From: an uncultured Lachnospiraceae bacterium
Lineage (GTDB): Bacteria > Bacillota > Clostridia > Lachnospirales > Lachnospiraceae
NCBI GenBank assembly: GCA_951801955.1
Contig: CATOOV010000028.1
Span: 1 to 40,158, forward strand
DNA length: 40,158 nt
Direction: 5' to 3'
In this document: piece after piece, positions 1 to 9,044 of the stretch
How the letters are laid out: each line of letters begins with the position of its first letter
Numbering within the stretch: the first letter of the stretch is position 1
Made by a program: the position numbers and the translations under genes
The notes under the pieces: generated by a model
What the model was told of the DNA's origin: nothing
Databases searched by the model: none
What the model saw: only the letters and a program-made list of their open reading frames with translations

Positions 1-8
1 AAATAGCA

Positions 9-119
9 TAGGATAATAAAATACAAATAGGGATGGTGCAGCCCGAATTAACGCCTGTGGAGATAGTAGGTTGCGAGGTCATAGAAGCAGGAAGCCCATT
101 GGCTTTAGACAATGGGTAG
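9..119 (+). pseudogene. C-terminal remnant of an IS200/IS605 TnpB (RNA-guided nuclease)
   Basis: The frame closing at the TAG at 117-119 reads VQPELTPVEI, then GCEVIEAGSPLAL, which I recognise as the far C-terminal tail of IS200/IS605 TnpB proteins. The same frame has a stop (TAG at 9-11), and the codons between it and the tail do not resemble the usual TnpB zinc-finger end. Either the gene is broken here or the window catches a decayed 3' end. The left part lies outside the window, so an upstream frameshifted gene cannot be excluded. The assignment rests on motif memory, not a search. Confidence 0.6.
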
Positions 120-124
120 TTCAC
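90..124 (+). ncRNA. 3' end of TnpB omega-RNA / right end of IS200/IS605-type element
   Basis: CCCATTG (95-101) and CAATGGG (110-116) form a perfect 7-bp stem with an 8-nt loop, followed by TAGTTCAC (117-124). This is the typical hairpin and right-end tail of Clostridia IS605-group elements. In such elements the omega-RNA overlaps the end of tnpB and its guide is the DNA just beyond the right end, here from about 125. Whether the RNA is still made is unknown. Confidence 0.5.
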
Positions 125-244
125 AAAGTAATGAAAATATAAAAAACTAAATATATTAATTATTTTTTCGTGCATTTTCTATAGTTTTTGGGGATGAAAA
201 ATAATATACATTATGCGAAGATTATATTACATTCATAAAATACA

Positions 245-287
245 GAAGGATTGTGCAAATTTTCTTGTTGAATAGTTACAATCCTTC
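245..287. promoter_or_regulatory. Inverted repeat in the leader of the GH43 gene
   Basis: GAAGGATTGT (245-254) and ACAATCCTTC (278-287) are a perfect 10-bp inverted repeat with a 23-nt loop, ending 24 nt before the start codon of the giant glycosidase. No T-run follows, so it is not a standard terminator. It could be an mRNA leader hairpin or an operator pair. No convincing sigma-A promoter was found between 125 and 300. Confidence 0.4.
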
Positions 288-311
288 GCCTAAAAAGAAA
301 GGAGCGCTATT

Positions 312-3300
312 GTGAGGAAAGCACTAAGGAACGGATGGAAACGCGCCTGCTCCCTGGTTTTGGCAGCGGCTATGGTGGTTACCATGCTGCCTGCATATGC
401 CAAAGCAGGCACATCATCAGACAATGGTGATGGAACTTTCGATAATCCGGTTGTCTATGCAGACGTACCAGATATCGACATTATACGCGTGGATGATGCG
501 TATTATATGGTCAGTACGACCATGCATTTATCCCCAGGATGCCCGATTATGAAATCTACCGATTTGGTAAATTGGGAAATTGTAAACTATGTATATGATA
601 TTTTGGGCGATACGGACGCCATGAACCTGAGGAATGGACAGGAAATGTATGGCAACGGACAGTGGGCGGCAAGCCTTCAATATCATAATGGAACCTACTA
701 TGTGGCATTTAACTCCAATACCACTGGAAAGGCATACATATACACTACCCAGGATATTGAGAGAGGTTCCTGGACGAAAACAGAATTGAACGACAGTTTT
801 CATGATCTTGCCTTGTTCTTTGATGATGCAAGCAACAAGGCGTATCTTCTCTATGGAGGCGGACAGATCAAATGTGCAGAACTTTCTGAGGATTTGTCTG
901 GGGTAAAGAAAGATACCGAGCAGGTACTGTTTGACATTACAAAAGAGAATTGGGATGTACCAAACATTGGAACTGGTCTTGCCGGCGAAGGAACACATAT
1001 TATGAAAAAGGGAGAGTATTATTATGTGTTCAATATCTGCTGGCCTACAGGAAGCGGGCGTACAGAGCTTTGCCATAGAAGCAAGACATTCCCCAGCACA
1101 GAGTGGGAAAATGAAGTAATTTTACAGGCGAATTTCCAGAACAATGGAGTAAGCGGCGGAGTAGCGCAGGGAGGCGTGATTGATACTGTAGATGGAAAAT
1201 GGTATGGCTTCCTGTTCCAGGATCACGGCGCGATTGGACGTGTTCCAGTGCTGACAGACTGTACTTGGAAGAATGGCTGGCCGATGCTTGGCAAAGATGG
1301 CGACGGCAAGACCGTAGAGGCAGTGATGGATCTTCCTGTTACTGGCAGCGAGACAAAATCCCTGGTAAAATCGGATGAATTTTATAATGATGCAGAGCAC
1401 CGGGTATTCGATGCACAACAGGCAAAGAAGGAAGCAGAGGAGGCACAGCCCACGGTATATGCAGATGCGAAGGCAGATGAAGTGCAGATGGAAACCGTGG
1501 AGCTTGTAAAAAACGGTGATTTTGAAGATGGCACAAAGTATTGGGCAGGATTTGAAAACGGTGAGATTGAGGTAACGCCGGACGACGGCAATGTCCAAAA
1601 TCATGTGCTGCAGTTGTTTAAAAATGGTGATGTAGAGACAGGAACGACCGACGGCTGGACCACAACTCCAGGAGAAAACTGTACCATTGAAGCGACAAAT
1701 ACAGATAAGGCAAATGGAGAGTACAGTATTTATGTGAAAGACCGCGCAGGTACTGGCGCAGGCGCCTGCCAGGATATCAGCGGCAAGCTGGTATGGGGCA
1801 AGACGTATACAATTACTGGTAAGTTAAAGTATACCGAAGGACCAGACAACAAGAAATTTATTGTCACCATTCAAAATGGTCCTGATTACAATTATCGTGA
1901 AAATGTGGTGAATATCAATGCAGTCAAGGGAGAATGGGTAGAGTTTCAGGGAACCTATACACCACGTGACAAGAGTGATGAATTCCCCTTTGATCCCGAA
2001 AAGAACTTTATTTTTGTGGAGAATGCCTGGACAGCAGAGCAGGATCCGGTAAATGACCGTATGAATTATTATATGGATGACTTTTCCATGACGACTACGG
2101 ATGATAATATCATTCGCAATGGTTCCTTTGAAAATGGACTGGAGAACTGGAGCGGCATGGAAAAAGCCAAGTTGAGCATCTCCAAGGATGAAGCACAGGA
2201 AGGCAGCCAGAGTGTTGCTGTAACAGAACGTACCGCATGTGCACAAGGTCCCTCCCAGGATCTGAGCAACAAGCTGACGCCAGGAAAGACATACCTGATT
2301 GAAGGATGGGTAAAATATAACAGTGGTGTAGATGAGAAGAAATTTAATGTAACCATTCAGAATGGACCAGATTACAGTTATCGCACCAACTTAGGCAGCG
2401 CAACTGCAAAGAAGGGAGAATGGACCAAGATATCAGCGGAATGGACGATGCCTGAGGATGCCATCGCTACCAAGAATTATCTGTTTTTTGAGACGCCCTG
2501 GGTACAGACACCTACCGCGGACGCAGATTTGATGGATTTCTTTGTAGACAATGTGTCTATGGTTGAGAAGGCTGAGGATCCCAAAGAGCCTGCAGAGGCA
2601 GGAGAGCATGATTACAATGGCTCCAATCTTGATCTGGCATGGCAGTGGAATCATAACCCCAATAATCTCTACTGGTCATTGACAGACCGTGACGGCTGGC
2701 TGAGACTGACTACTGGAAATAAGTCAACCAGTATTTTGAACGCAAGAAATACACTGACCCAGAGAACATATGGACCGACTTGCTCCGGTAAGATTAAGAT
2801 GGATATCAGCAATATGAAATCTGGGGATGTGGCAGGACTGGCAGCATTCTCCTATAATTACGGCTATATTGCAGTGAAGAAAGATAATACAGGAGCTAAG
2901 CTTGTGATGGTGGATGCTTCTGGAAATGAAGCGGCAAAGGAAGATAAGCCAACCGTAAAGGCAAGTGTGGATTGTCCTGAGAATATTGTATACCTGAAAG
3001 AAGAGTTTAATTTTGCGGGAAATAGTGATGGCAGTGACAAAGATAGCGTAAGCTTTTACTACAGTCTGGACGGAAAAGAGTGGAAAAAGCTTGGCGAAAC
3101 GATGAAGCTGAGTTATGAATTGACCCATTTCATGGGCAGCAAATTTGCAATTTTCAACTATGCAACTAAGACAACAGGCGGTTATGTAGATTATGATTAT
3201 TTCCGCGTATCCGATCAGATTACTGGAACTGACCAGTCTGAAAATACATTGACGGCAGCACTGGAAGCTACCCCAGAAGTAAGCGGCGTTGTAGGCAGTG

Positions 3301-6300
3301 AGTGTGAAGTAAAACTGAAACTGGATGAGCTGGCAGCAGCAAACCATTCTGGTATCAAGGCATCCGTTTCCATACCAAGCATTATGCGTGTGGAGGATGT
3401 AGTATTTAACAAAACGGCAATCAAGGGCGAGGCAGCTTACTCTTATAAAAATGGCAGGCTGACCCTTACAGTAAAAGGAAACGATGTTTCCTTCACGGCA
3501 GAAGACAAATTATTTGCTACCATGAAACTGAAAGTCAACAATTATGTAGATCAGGATAAAGATGTAACGGTCAATGCCGATTATATTATGGTTGACAATG
3601 GGGCAGCGGAATACGATGTATCAAACTGTAGCGCTACTGTAAAAATGAAATATTTGAATACGAAAGCGCTGGCAAAGAAATTGGGTTATGGTAATCCAAT
3701 TACCACACATGAATTTGGTGCAGATCCTTACGCGATTGAATATCAGGGCAGAGTTTATGTGTATATGACAGCAGATGATTACCAGTATGACGATAATGGA
3801 GAGGTAATCAGCAATAACTTTAATTATATTACCAGTCTGCGCGTGGTATCTTCCACAGATTTGGTGAACTGGACAGACCACGGGGAAATTGATGTGGCGG
3901 GGCAAAATGGCGGTAAAGGTCCGGCAATGTGGGCCAGCCATTCATGGGCGCCGGCAATTGCCTATCAAAAAGTAGACGGCAAGGATAAATTCTTCTTGTA
4001 TTTTGCTAATGACGCTTCTGGTATTGGCGTTTTAGAGGCAGATACTCCATTAGGTCCCTGGAGGGATCCCATCGGCAAGGCATTGCTTACCAGACAGACG
4101 CCGGGGTGTGCAGGTGTAACTTGGTGCTTTGACCCGGCAGTGCTGGTAGATGATGACGGCAGCGCTTATATCTATTTTGGCGGCGGAGTGCCCAATGAAG
4201 GAGCAAATGGGGAACAGCTCAATCCGAAAACCGCAAGAGTTGCCAAATTGGGCGCAGATATGATTAGTATCGAGGGAGAGGCAAAAGAGATTGACGCGCC
4301 TTGTATGTTTGAGGACAGCGGTATATTTAAATACGATGGTAAATACTACTATTCTTACTGCTCCAACTTTATCGGGCCTCATGGAGACGGCTATCCAGGA
4401 TTGGGAAATATTTGCTATATGGTAAGTGATAATCCAATGGGACCATTTACTTATGCAGGAGAAATCTTCTCCAATCCATCGGTATGGTTTAATGTAGGCG
4501 GCAATAACCACCATGCAACCTTTGTATATGAAGGTGTAAGTTATTTTATTTACCATGCACAGACCGTATCGAAGGCTCTTGGTGTGGAATTGGGTTATCG
4601 TTCTACTCATATTGATGAGATTAAAATGAATAGTGATGGAAGTATCAAGCAGATTAAGGGAACTTATACAGGGATTCCGCAGTTGCGCGATATGACCCCA
4701 TACGAGAGAATCGATGCAGAGACCATTGCCTGGAATGCAGGCGTGAAAGCAAAAGTTTGTGCAGAGCCTGGAAAATTATTCAGCGATTACAATATGGCGC
4801 TGACGGATCTTCAGGATGGCGACTGGACTTCTGTAGCTCAGTTGAATTTTGGTGAAAAAGGAGCTGCAAAATTCCAGGTAAGTGTGGCGTCTGCAAAGGG
4901 AGGAAAAATAGAAGTACGTCTCGACAGCCCGGAGGGAACTTTGATCGGTGAAGTTGAAGTTCCAGCGACTGGAGGCGAAGACACATACAAACAGGTAGAA
5001 TGTGAAGTAGACAATGTGACCGGAACGAAGAATGTTTTCTTGGTATTCCACGGCTCTGAGACAGAAAATATCATGAATGTAGATTATTATCAGTTTACAG
5101 AAAGTGAAAAACAGCCTAGTGAACCAGATAAACCAGTAAAGGATGAGATCAACAATAAAATCGCTGAGGCAGAGAAGCTGCTTGAAAAACTGAGCGAGGA
5201 AGACAAGGCAAAATTACAAGCAGAGATTGACGCAGTGAAAGAACTGCTGAAGAAAGAAGGAGTAACAAAAGAAGAACTGGAAAAGGCATTAGAACAGTTG
5301 ACTCAGGCGCTCAAAGATGCCGAGGAGAGCACGAAGCCAGTTGACGAACAGTTGAATGACAAGATCGCTGAGGCGGAGAAGCTGCTTGAAAAACTGAGCG
5401 AGGAAGAGAAGGCAAAATTACAGGCAGAGATTGACGCAGTGAAAGAATTGCTCAAGAAAGAAGGAGTTACCAAAGAAGAACTGGAGGCAGCCCTCAAACA
5501 GTTGATCCATGCCGTGGCAGATGCAGAGCAGTCCATATCTAGTCCTTCAGAGCCAAGCATTGGTGACACGTTTACAGAAAGCAATGGGTTGGAATACAAA
5601 GTTACCGCTTACAGCCAAACATCAAAGACAGTGTCAGTGACCGGGGCGGCAAGGAAGCTTACCAGCGTGACAATCCCAGATACTGTGAAGTACAAAGAAG
5701 TGTCATTTAAAGTAACGGCAATTGGAGCAAACGCACTTGAAAACCAAACGAGCCTCAAAAGTGCAGTGATTGGAAAATATGTCACCAGTATTGGTAGCAA
5801 GGCATTTTATAATGACAAGAAACTTGAAAAAATCACCTTTAAGGGAACCGCAGTGAAGACCATTGGCAAAGATGCATTTACGAATATTGCGAAAAACGCA
5901 GCATTCGTAATGCCTGCCACTTTCACATCCAACAAGCTGAAATACAAGGTTACCAAATCAACCGTATCTTCCAAACAGGTGATGGTTACTGGGACATCTT
6001 CCAAACTTAGCACAGTGGCTGTTCCAGATACAGTGTCATACAATGGAATGTCCTTTAAGGTGACGGCAATCGGCAGCAATGCTTTTGCAGGTCAGGCAAA
6101 CCTTAAGAGCACAGTAATCGGAAAATATGTTGCTGCCATTGGAAGCAAGGCATTCTATAACGATAAGAAACTGACAAAAGTTACTTTTAAGGGAACGGCA
6201 GTTAAGACGATTGGTAAGGATGCATTTAAGAACATTAACAAGAAGGCAGCATTCAGCATGAAAAAGACCTTTACGGCAGGCAGCCTGAAGTATAAGGTTA

Positions 6301-7028
6301 CCAAATCTACAGTATCCGCAAAGCAGGTAACCGTTACTGGGGTATCAAAGAAACTTACATCATTAAAGATACCAGATACAGTGAAATACAATGGAATGTC
6401 CTTTAAGGTGACGGCAATCGGCAGCAGTGCCTTTGCAAAACAGGGCAGCCTTAAGAGCGCAGTAATCGGAAAATATGTTACCACTATTGGAAGCAAAGCA
6501 TTCTATAATGACAAGAAATTGACTAAAATTACGTTCAAGGGAACAGCAGTAAAATCTATCGGAAAAAATGCATTTAAGGGCATCAGCAAAAAAACTGTAT
6601 TCAGTATGAAGAAAACCTTTACATACAAAAACTTGAAGTACAGCATTACGAAGAGTACTGCATCCGTAAAAGAAGTGAAAGTGACTGGTGTATCGAAGAA
6701 ACTTACATCTGTCAGTGTCCCATCTACTGTAAAGTATAATGGTATCACTTTTAAGGTGACAGCAATTGAAAAGAAGGCATTCAGGAATCAGAAGACCCTT
6801 AAGAGCGCAGTCGTTGGGAAGAATGTAAAGAGTATCGGAAGCGAAGCATTCTCTGGTGCGAAAAAACTTACAAAAATTAAATTCAGTGGAACGGCTATTA
6901 AGTCCATTGGAAAGAATGCGTTTAAGAATATCAAGAAGAATGCAACATTTACTGTCCCGAAATCAAAGAAAGCGTTTTATAAGAGGCTTTTGAAAAAGGC
7001 AAACACAAAGAATTTTAAGATCAAATAG
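312..7028 (+). CDS. Secreted multidomain GH43 + GH43 arabinoxylan-degrading enzyme with CBMs and BspA-like LRRs (2238 aa)
   Basis: GTG start; AAAGGAG lies 7 nt upstream. Residues 1-32 are a signal peptide. The first GH43 domain (about 42-390) resembles beta-xylosidase/arabinofuranosidase types (MVSTTMHLSPGCPIMKS); candidate base, modulator and acid are D54, D165 and E226. CBM4/9-like modules follow: a partial copy at about 400-436, full copies at about 437-600 and 602-755. Residues about 765-968 look like the GH43 C-terminal beta-sandwich, so the CBMs sit inside a usual GH43-C2 pair. A cohesin-like fold is possible at about 978-1115. A second GH43 (about 1128-1470; XynD-like GADP motif; D1138, D1274, E1334) is followed by a CBM6-like module (to about 1597), two 68-residue helical repeats and four 116-residue leucine-rich repeats. 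No LPXTG or C-terminal membrane anchor is seen, so it is secreted or held non-covalently. Exact substrate is inferred. Confidence 0.9.
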   Translation: MRKALRNGWKRACSLVLAAAMVVTMLPAYAKAGTSSDNGDGTFDNPVVYADVPDIDIIRVDDAYYMVSTTMHLSPGCPIMKSTDLVNWEIVNYVYDILGDTDAMNLRNGQEMYGNGQWAASLQYHNGTYYVAFNSNTTGKAYIYTTQDIERGSWTKTELNDSFHDLALFFDDASNKAYLLYGGGQIKCAELSEDLSGVKKDTEQVLFDITKENWDVPNIGTGLAGEGTHIMKKGEYYYVFNICWPTGSGRTELCHRSKTFPSTEWENEVILQANFQNNGVSGGVAQGGVIDTVDGKWYGFLFQDHGAIGRVPVLTDCTWKNGWPMLGKDGDGKTVEAVMDLPVTGSETKSLVKSDEFYNDAEHRVFDAQQAKKEAEEAQPTVYADAKADEVQMETVELVKNGDFEDGTKYWAGFENGEIEVTPDDGNVQNHVLQLFKNGDVETGTTDGWTTTPGENCTIEATNTDKANGEYSIYVKDRAGTGAGACQDISGKLVWGKTYTITGKLKYTEGPDNKKFIVTIQNGPDYNYRENVVNINAVKGEWVEFQGTYTPRDKSDEFPFDPEKNFIFVENAWTAEQDPVNDRMNYYMDDFSMTTTDDNIIRNGSFENGLENWSGMEKAKLSISKDEAQEGSQSVAVTERTACAQGPSQDLSNKLTPGKTYLIEGWVKYNSGVDEKKFNVTIQNGPDYSYRTNLGSATAKKGEWTKISAEWTMPEDAIATKNYLFFETPWVQTPTADADLMDFFVDNVSMVEKAEDPKEPAEAGEHDYNGSNLDLAWQWNHNPNNLYWSLTDRDGWLRLTTGNKSTSILNARNTLTQRTYGPTCSGKIKMDISNMKSGDVAGLAAFSYNYGYIAVKKDNTGAKLVMVDASGNEAAKEDKPTVKASVDCPENIVYLKEEFNFAGNSDGSDKDSVSFYYSLDGKEWKKLGETMKLSYELTHFMGSKFAIFNYATKTTGGYVDYDYFRVSDQITGTDQSENTLTAALEATPEVSGVVGSECEVKLKLDELAAANHSGIKASVSIPSIMRVEDVVFNKTAIKGEAAYSYKNGRLTLTVKGNDVSFTAEDKLFATMKLKVNNYVDQDKDVTVNADYIMVDNGAAEYDVSNCSATVKMKYLNTKALAKKLGYGNPITTHEFGADPYAIEYQGRVYVYMTADDYQYDDNGEVISNNFNYITSLRVVSSTDLVNWTDHGEIDVAGQNGGKGPAMWASHSWAPAIAYQKVDGKDKFFLYFANDASGIGVLEADTPLGPWRDPIGKALLTRQTPGCAGVTWCFDPAVLVDDDGSAYIYFGGGVPNEGANGEQLNPKTARVAKLGADMISIEGEAKEIDAPCMFEDSGIFKYDGKYYYSYCSNFIGPHGDGYPGLGNICYMVSDNPMGPFTYAGEIFSNPSVWFNVGGNNHHATFVYEGVSYFIYHAQTVSKALGVELGYRSTHIDEIKMNSDGSIKQIKGTYTGIPQLRDMTPYERIDAETIAWNAGVKAKVCAEPGKLFSDYNMALTDLQDGDWTSVAQLNFGEKGAAKFQVSVASAKGGKIEVRLDSPEGTLIGEVEVPATGGEDTYKQVECEVDNVTGTKNVFLVFHGSETENIMNVDYYQFTESEKQPSEPDKPVKDEINNKIAEAEKLLEKLSEEDKAKLQAEIDAVKELLKKEGVTKEELEKALEQLTQALKDAEESTKPVDEQLNDKIAEAEKLLEKLSEEEKAKLQAEIDAVKELLKKEGVTKEELEAALKQLIHAVADAEQSISSPSEPSIGDTFTESNGLEYKVTAYSQTSKTVSVTGAARKLTSVTIPDTVKYKEVSFKVTAIGANALENQTSLKSAVIGKYVTSIGSKAFYNDKKLEKITFKGTAVKTIGKDAFTNIAKNAAFVMPATFTSNKLKYKVTKSTVSSKQVMVTGTSSKLSTVAVPDTVSYNGMSFKVTAIGSNAFAGQANLKSTVIGKYVAAIGSKAFYNDKKLTKVTFKGTAVKTIGKDAFKNINKKAAFSMKKTFTAGSLKYKVTKSTVSAKQVTVTGVSKKLTSLKIPDTVKYNGMSFKVTAIGSSAFAKQGSLKSAVIGKYVTTIGSKAFYNDKKLTKITFKGTAVKSIGKNAFKGISKKTVFSMKKTFTYKNLKYSITKSTASVKEVKVTGVSKKLTSVSVPSTVKYNGITFKVTAIEKKAFRNQKTLKSAVVGKNVKSIGSEAFSGAKKLTKIKFSGTAIKSIGKNAFKNIKKNATFTVPKSKKAFYKRLLKKANTKNFKIK
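5160..5545 (+). repeat. Two near-identical 204-bp repeats encoding 68-residue helical modules
   Basis: The block beginning ATCGCTGAGGC at 5160 recurs at 5364 with very few base changes. Each unit encodes IAEAEKLLEKLSEE and EIDAVKELLKKEGVTKEEL, charged helices like FIVAR-type spacer modules. Near identity at DNA level points to recent duplication or gene conversion and makes copy-number change likely. Confidence 0.85.
5580..7025 (+). repeat. Four 348-bp repeats encoding BspA-type LRR units
   Basis: The IGKYV-like segment starts at 5769, 6117, 6465 and 6813, exactly 348 bp (116 codons) apart. Each unit has a KVTGxSKKLTS/VPDTVKYNG strand region, then an LRR_5-like core (GSKAFYNDKKL, TIGKDAF). 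The regularity suggests expansion by unequal recombination. The role is probably adhesion or wall association. Confidence 0.85.
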
Positions 7029-7073
7029 GTCTTGGAGATGACAGCAGGAAATATGTAATATGACATAATCATT

Positions 7074-7186
7074 AGGTGTCCCCAAAGCCGTAGCTCCCCA
7101 AAGTATATACCGGATAAAAAATAGCATCCCTTCCATAAATAATGATCCGGTATAACTTTCGGAGTGCTATGGCTTTGGGGACACCT
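7074..7186. repeat. 113-bp imperfect palindrome (MITE-like hairpin or terminator)
   Basis: AGGTGTCCCCAAAGCC (7074-7089) pairs perfectly with GGCTTTGGGGACACCT (7171-7186). An inner pair, TATACCGGAT (7106-7115) and ATCCGGTATA (7145-7154), is also perfect, with partial pairing between them and a 29-nt loop. The stem is far longer than a normal terminator and only a short T run follows. It lies just after the glycosidase gene and may also end its transcript. Confidence 0.65.
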
Positions 7187-7247
7187 TTAAAAAAATAGTA
7201 TCATTTTAGGCAGAAATCCGCTACAATTTAGAAGAGAGGGTTCTAAA

Positions 7248-9044
7248 ATGAGAAAAAAAATATGGATGAGAGCCAATGATATTGAGCTCAGAAAAAAAGT
7301 AATTATTTTGTTTTTGGTATGTGTCCTGCTTCCATTGATTAGTACCAATGGATTTATTATATGGAGTATGAAGCAGGGCATGGACAAGGAGCAGAAGCAG
7401 AGAATAGAGAACATTGCAGATCGTCTGGAATTTGAATTGAGAAGTAATCTTTCGGCACAGTTATCCATCGCGGATTATTTAAACCGGAATGGAAAACTGA
7501 AAAATTTCCTTCAAAAAGATTATACAGATCCGGCGGCATATTATGAGGCATATGTACAATTGATGGAAGACCAGGTAATACAATACTACTATACTGCACA
7601 GTCCGCATATAATATTATCATTTGTACAGATAATGATACTATCGTCAATGGGACATACTTTATTCGGAACCAAGTCATTGGGCATAGCAGTTGGTATCGT
7701 GCATTTCAATCCAGCGGCAGGAATATTTTTCTGTACAGTTATTATGAAGATGGCAAAGAATCTGGCGGTTATATCAGTAAGGGCAGGCGCATTGTGCTGA
7801 TTCAGAATCTGAATTACTGTGGAGAAGGCAATGCAATTATGTTAGAACTGGATTATCAGACCATGCTAGAAAGCATGGCTATGATCTGTGATACAGCGGA
7901 TGGGTATTTGTGCATTGGGGATAAAATATTGTTCTCTACCAGGGATAAGGACAGCAAGGAAAAAGAATTCCAGAATCTGGATATGTGTCAGGAAAAAGGA
8001 TGTTCTTTGGAGCGGACCATAGAGTTGTATGGACAAGATATTACAATACGTCTTACCGAGGAAAAAGTAGCGGCATTTGAAATGATTATGGAACAAAAGA
8101 GATATATTCTGTTACTGTATTTAGTAAATCTTTTGCTGCCAAGTTTGTATGTATATATCTTGTATCGTTCCCTTTATGACAGGGTAGCTTTGACGCAGGA
8201 ATATCTAAATCTTATGAAAGAAGGCAGTTACCAGGTGATTCCAGGGGAGAAGGGTGCGGATGAAATTGGAGCCATGATTCACAGTTATAATTTGATGGTA
8301 ATGCGGATTAAAGAGTTGATTGAAGTGGTGTTTAAAAATAAAGAACGGGCACAGAGTTTAGAAATTGCAAAGAAACAGGCAGAATTGAAGGCATTGCAGA
8401 GCCAGCTCAATCCGCATTTTATTTTTAACGCCTTAGAGAGTATTCGGATGCACAGTATTCTAAAACAGGAAACAGAGACAGCACGGATTTTGGAAAGTTT
8501 TGCTATATTGATGCGGAAAAATATCCAATGGAATCGGGATTTTGTTACGATTCAAGAGGAATGTGATAACGTAAAAAGGTATCTGGAGATACAGAAATAT
8601 CGTTTTGGAGAGAGGCTGGAGTTTTTTTTACATGTGCAGGAGGAATGTAAGGAACGCCTGATTCCCAAATTTATCATTATTACTTTTGTAGAAAATGCCT
8701 GTATCCATGGCATAGAAAAGAGCATAAAAGGCGGCTCTGTCACCGTGATCGTATCAGAGGACGAAACGTATTTGTATTTTGAGGTTTTAGACCAGGGAAG
8801 CGGTATGGAACCTAATGAATTAGAGTATTTAAGAAGACTGGTACAAGAAGCAGATATTGGTTATCTGCAAGAGGCAGAAAAGAGTATTGGTATTGTAAAT
8901 ACAATAATTCGAATGCGGCAATATTATGGGGATCAGGTACAGGCTGAGATCAATAGTACCGTCCAGGAAGGGACAGAAATCTGTATTCAGATTCCAAAAG
9001 AGCGGCAGGAACACAATTTTGGGAAAGTGAGGGAACCTGAATGA
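7248..9044 (+). CDS. YesM-type sensor histidine kinase (598 aa)
   Basis: An integral membrane sensor kinase of the Bacillota YesM/LytS-like class that usually senses carbohydrate availability. There is a transmembrane segment at about 19-41, an extracellular sensor region to about 283, a second transmembrane segment at about 285-306 and a HAMP-like stretch. The His_kinase motif LNPHFIFNALESI places the phosphorylated His at H390. The ATP-binding lid follows: FVENACIHG (N box, about 480), DQGSGM and SIGIVNT. GAGAGG upstream acts as RBS. The stop overlaps the next start by 4 nt (ATGA), so it is co-translated with the response regulator. Its natural targets may include the downstream binding protein and the upstream GH43 gene; that link is inferred from position only. 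Confidence 0.93.
   Translation: MRKKIWMRANDIELRKKVIILFLVCVLLPLISTNGFIIWSMKQGMDKEQKQRIENIADRLEFELRSNLSAQLSIADYLNRNGKLKNFLQKDYTDPAAYYEAYVQLMEDQVIQYYYTAQSAYNIIICTDNDTIVNGTYFIRNQVIGHSSWYRAFQSSGRNIFLYSYYEDGKESGGYISKGRRIVLIQNLNYCGEGNAIMLELDYQTMLESMAMICDTADGYLCIGDKILFSTRDKDSKEKEFQNLDMCQEKGCSLERTIELYGQDITIRLTEEKVAAFEMIMEQKRYILLLYLVNLLLPSLYVYILYRSLYDRVALTQEYLNLMKEGSYQVIPGEKGADEIGAMIHSYNLMVMRIKELIEVVFKNKERAQSLEIAKKQAELKALQSQLNPHFIFNALESIRMHSILKQETETARILESFAILMRKNIQWNRDFVTIQEECDNVKRYLEIQKYRFGERLEFFLHVQEECKERLIPKFIIITFVENACIHGIEKSIKGGSVTVIVSEDETYLYFEVLDQGSGMEPNELEYLRRLVQEADIGYLQEAEKSIGIVNTIIRMRQYYGDQVQAEINSTVQEGTEICIQIPKERQEHNFGKVREPE

Noticed and set aside
528..6748. Many long minus-strand open frames opposite the giant glycosidase
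   Set aside because: They lack ribosome sites, are Cys/His/Ile-rich nonsense and mirror the codon bias of the plus-strand gene.
5160..7025. CRISPR-like regular repeats
   Set aside because: The units are long in-frame protein repeats without spacers.
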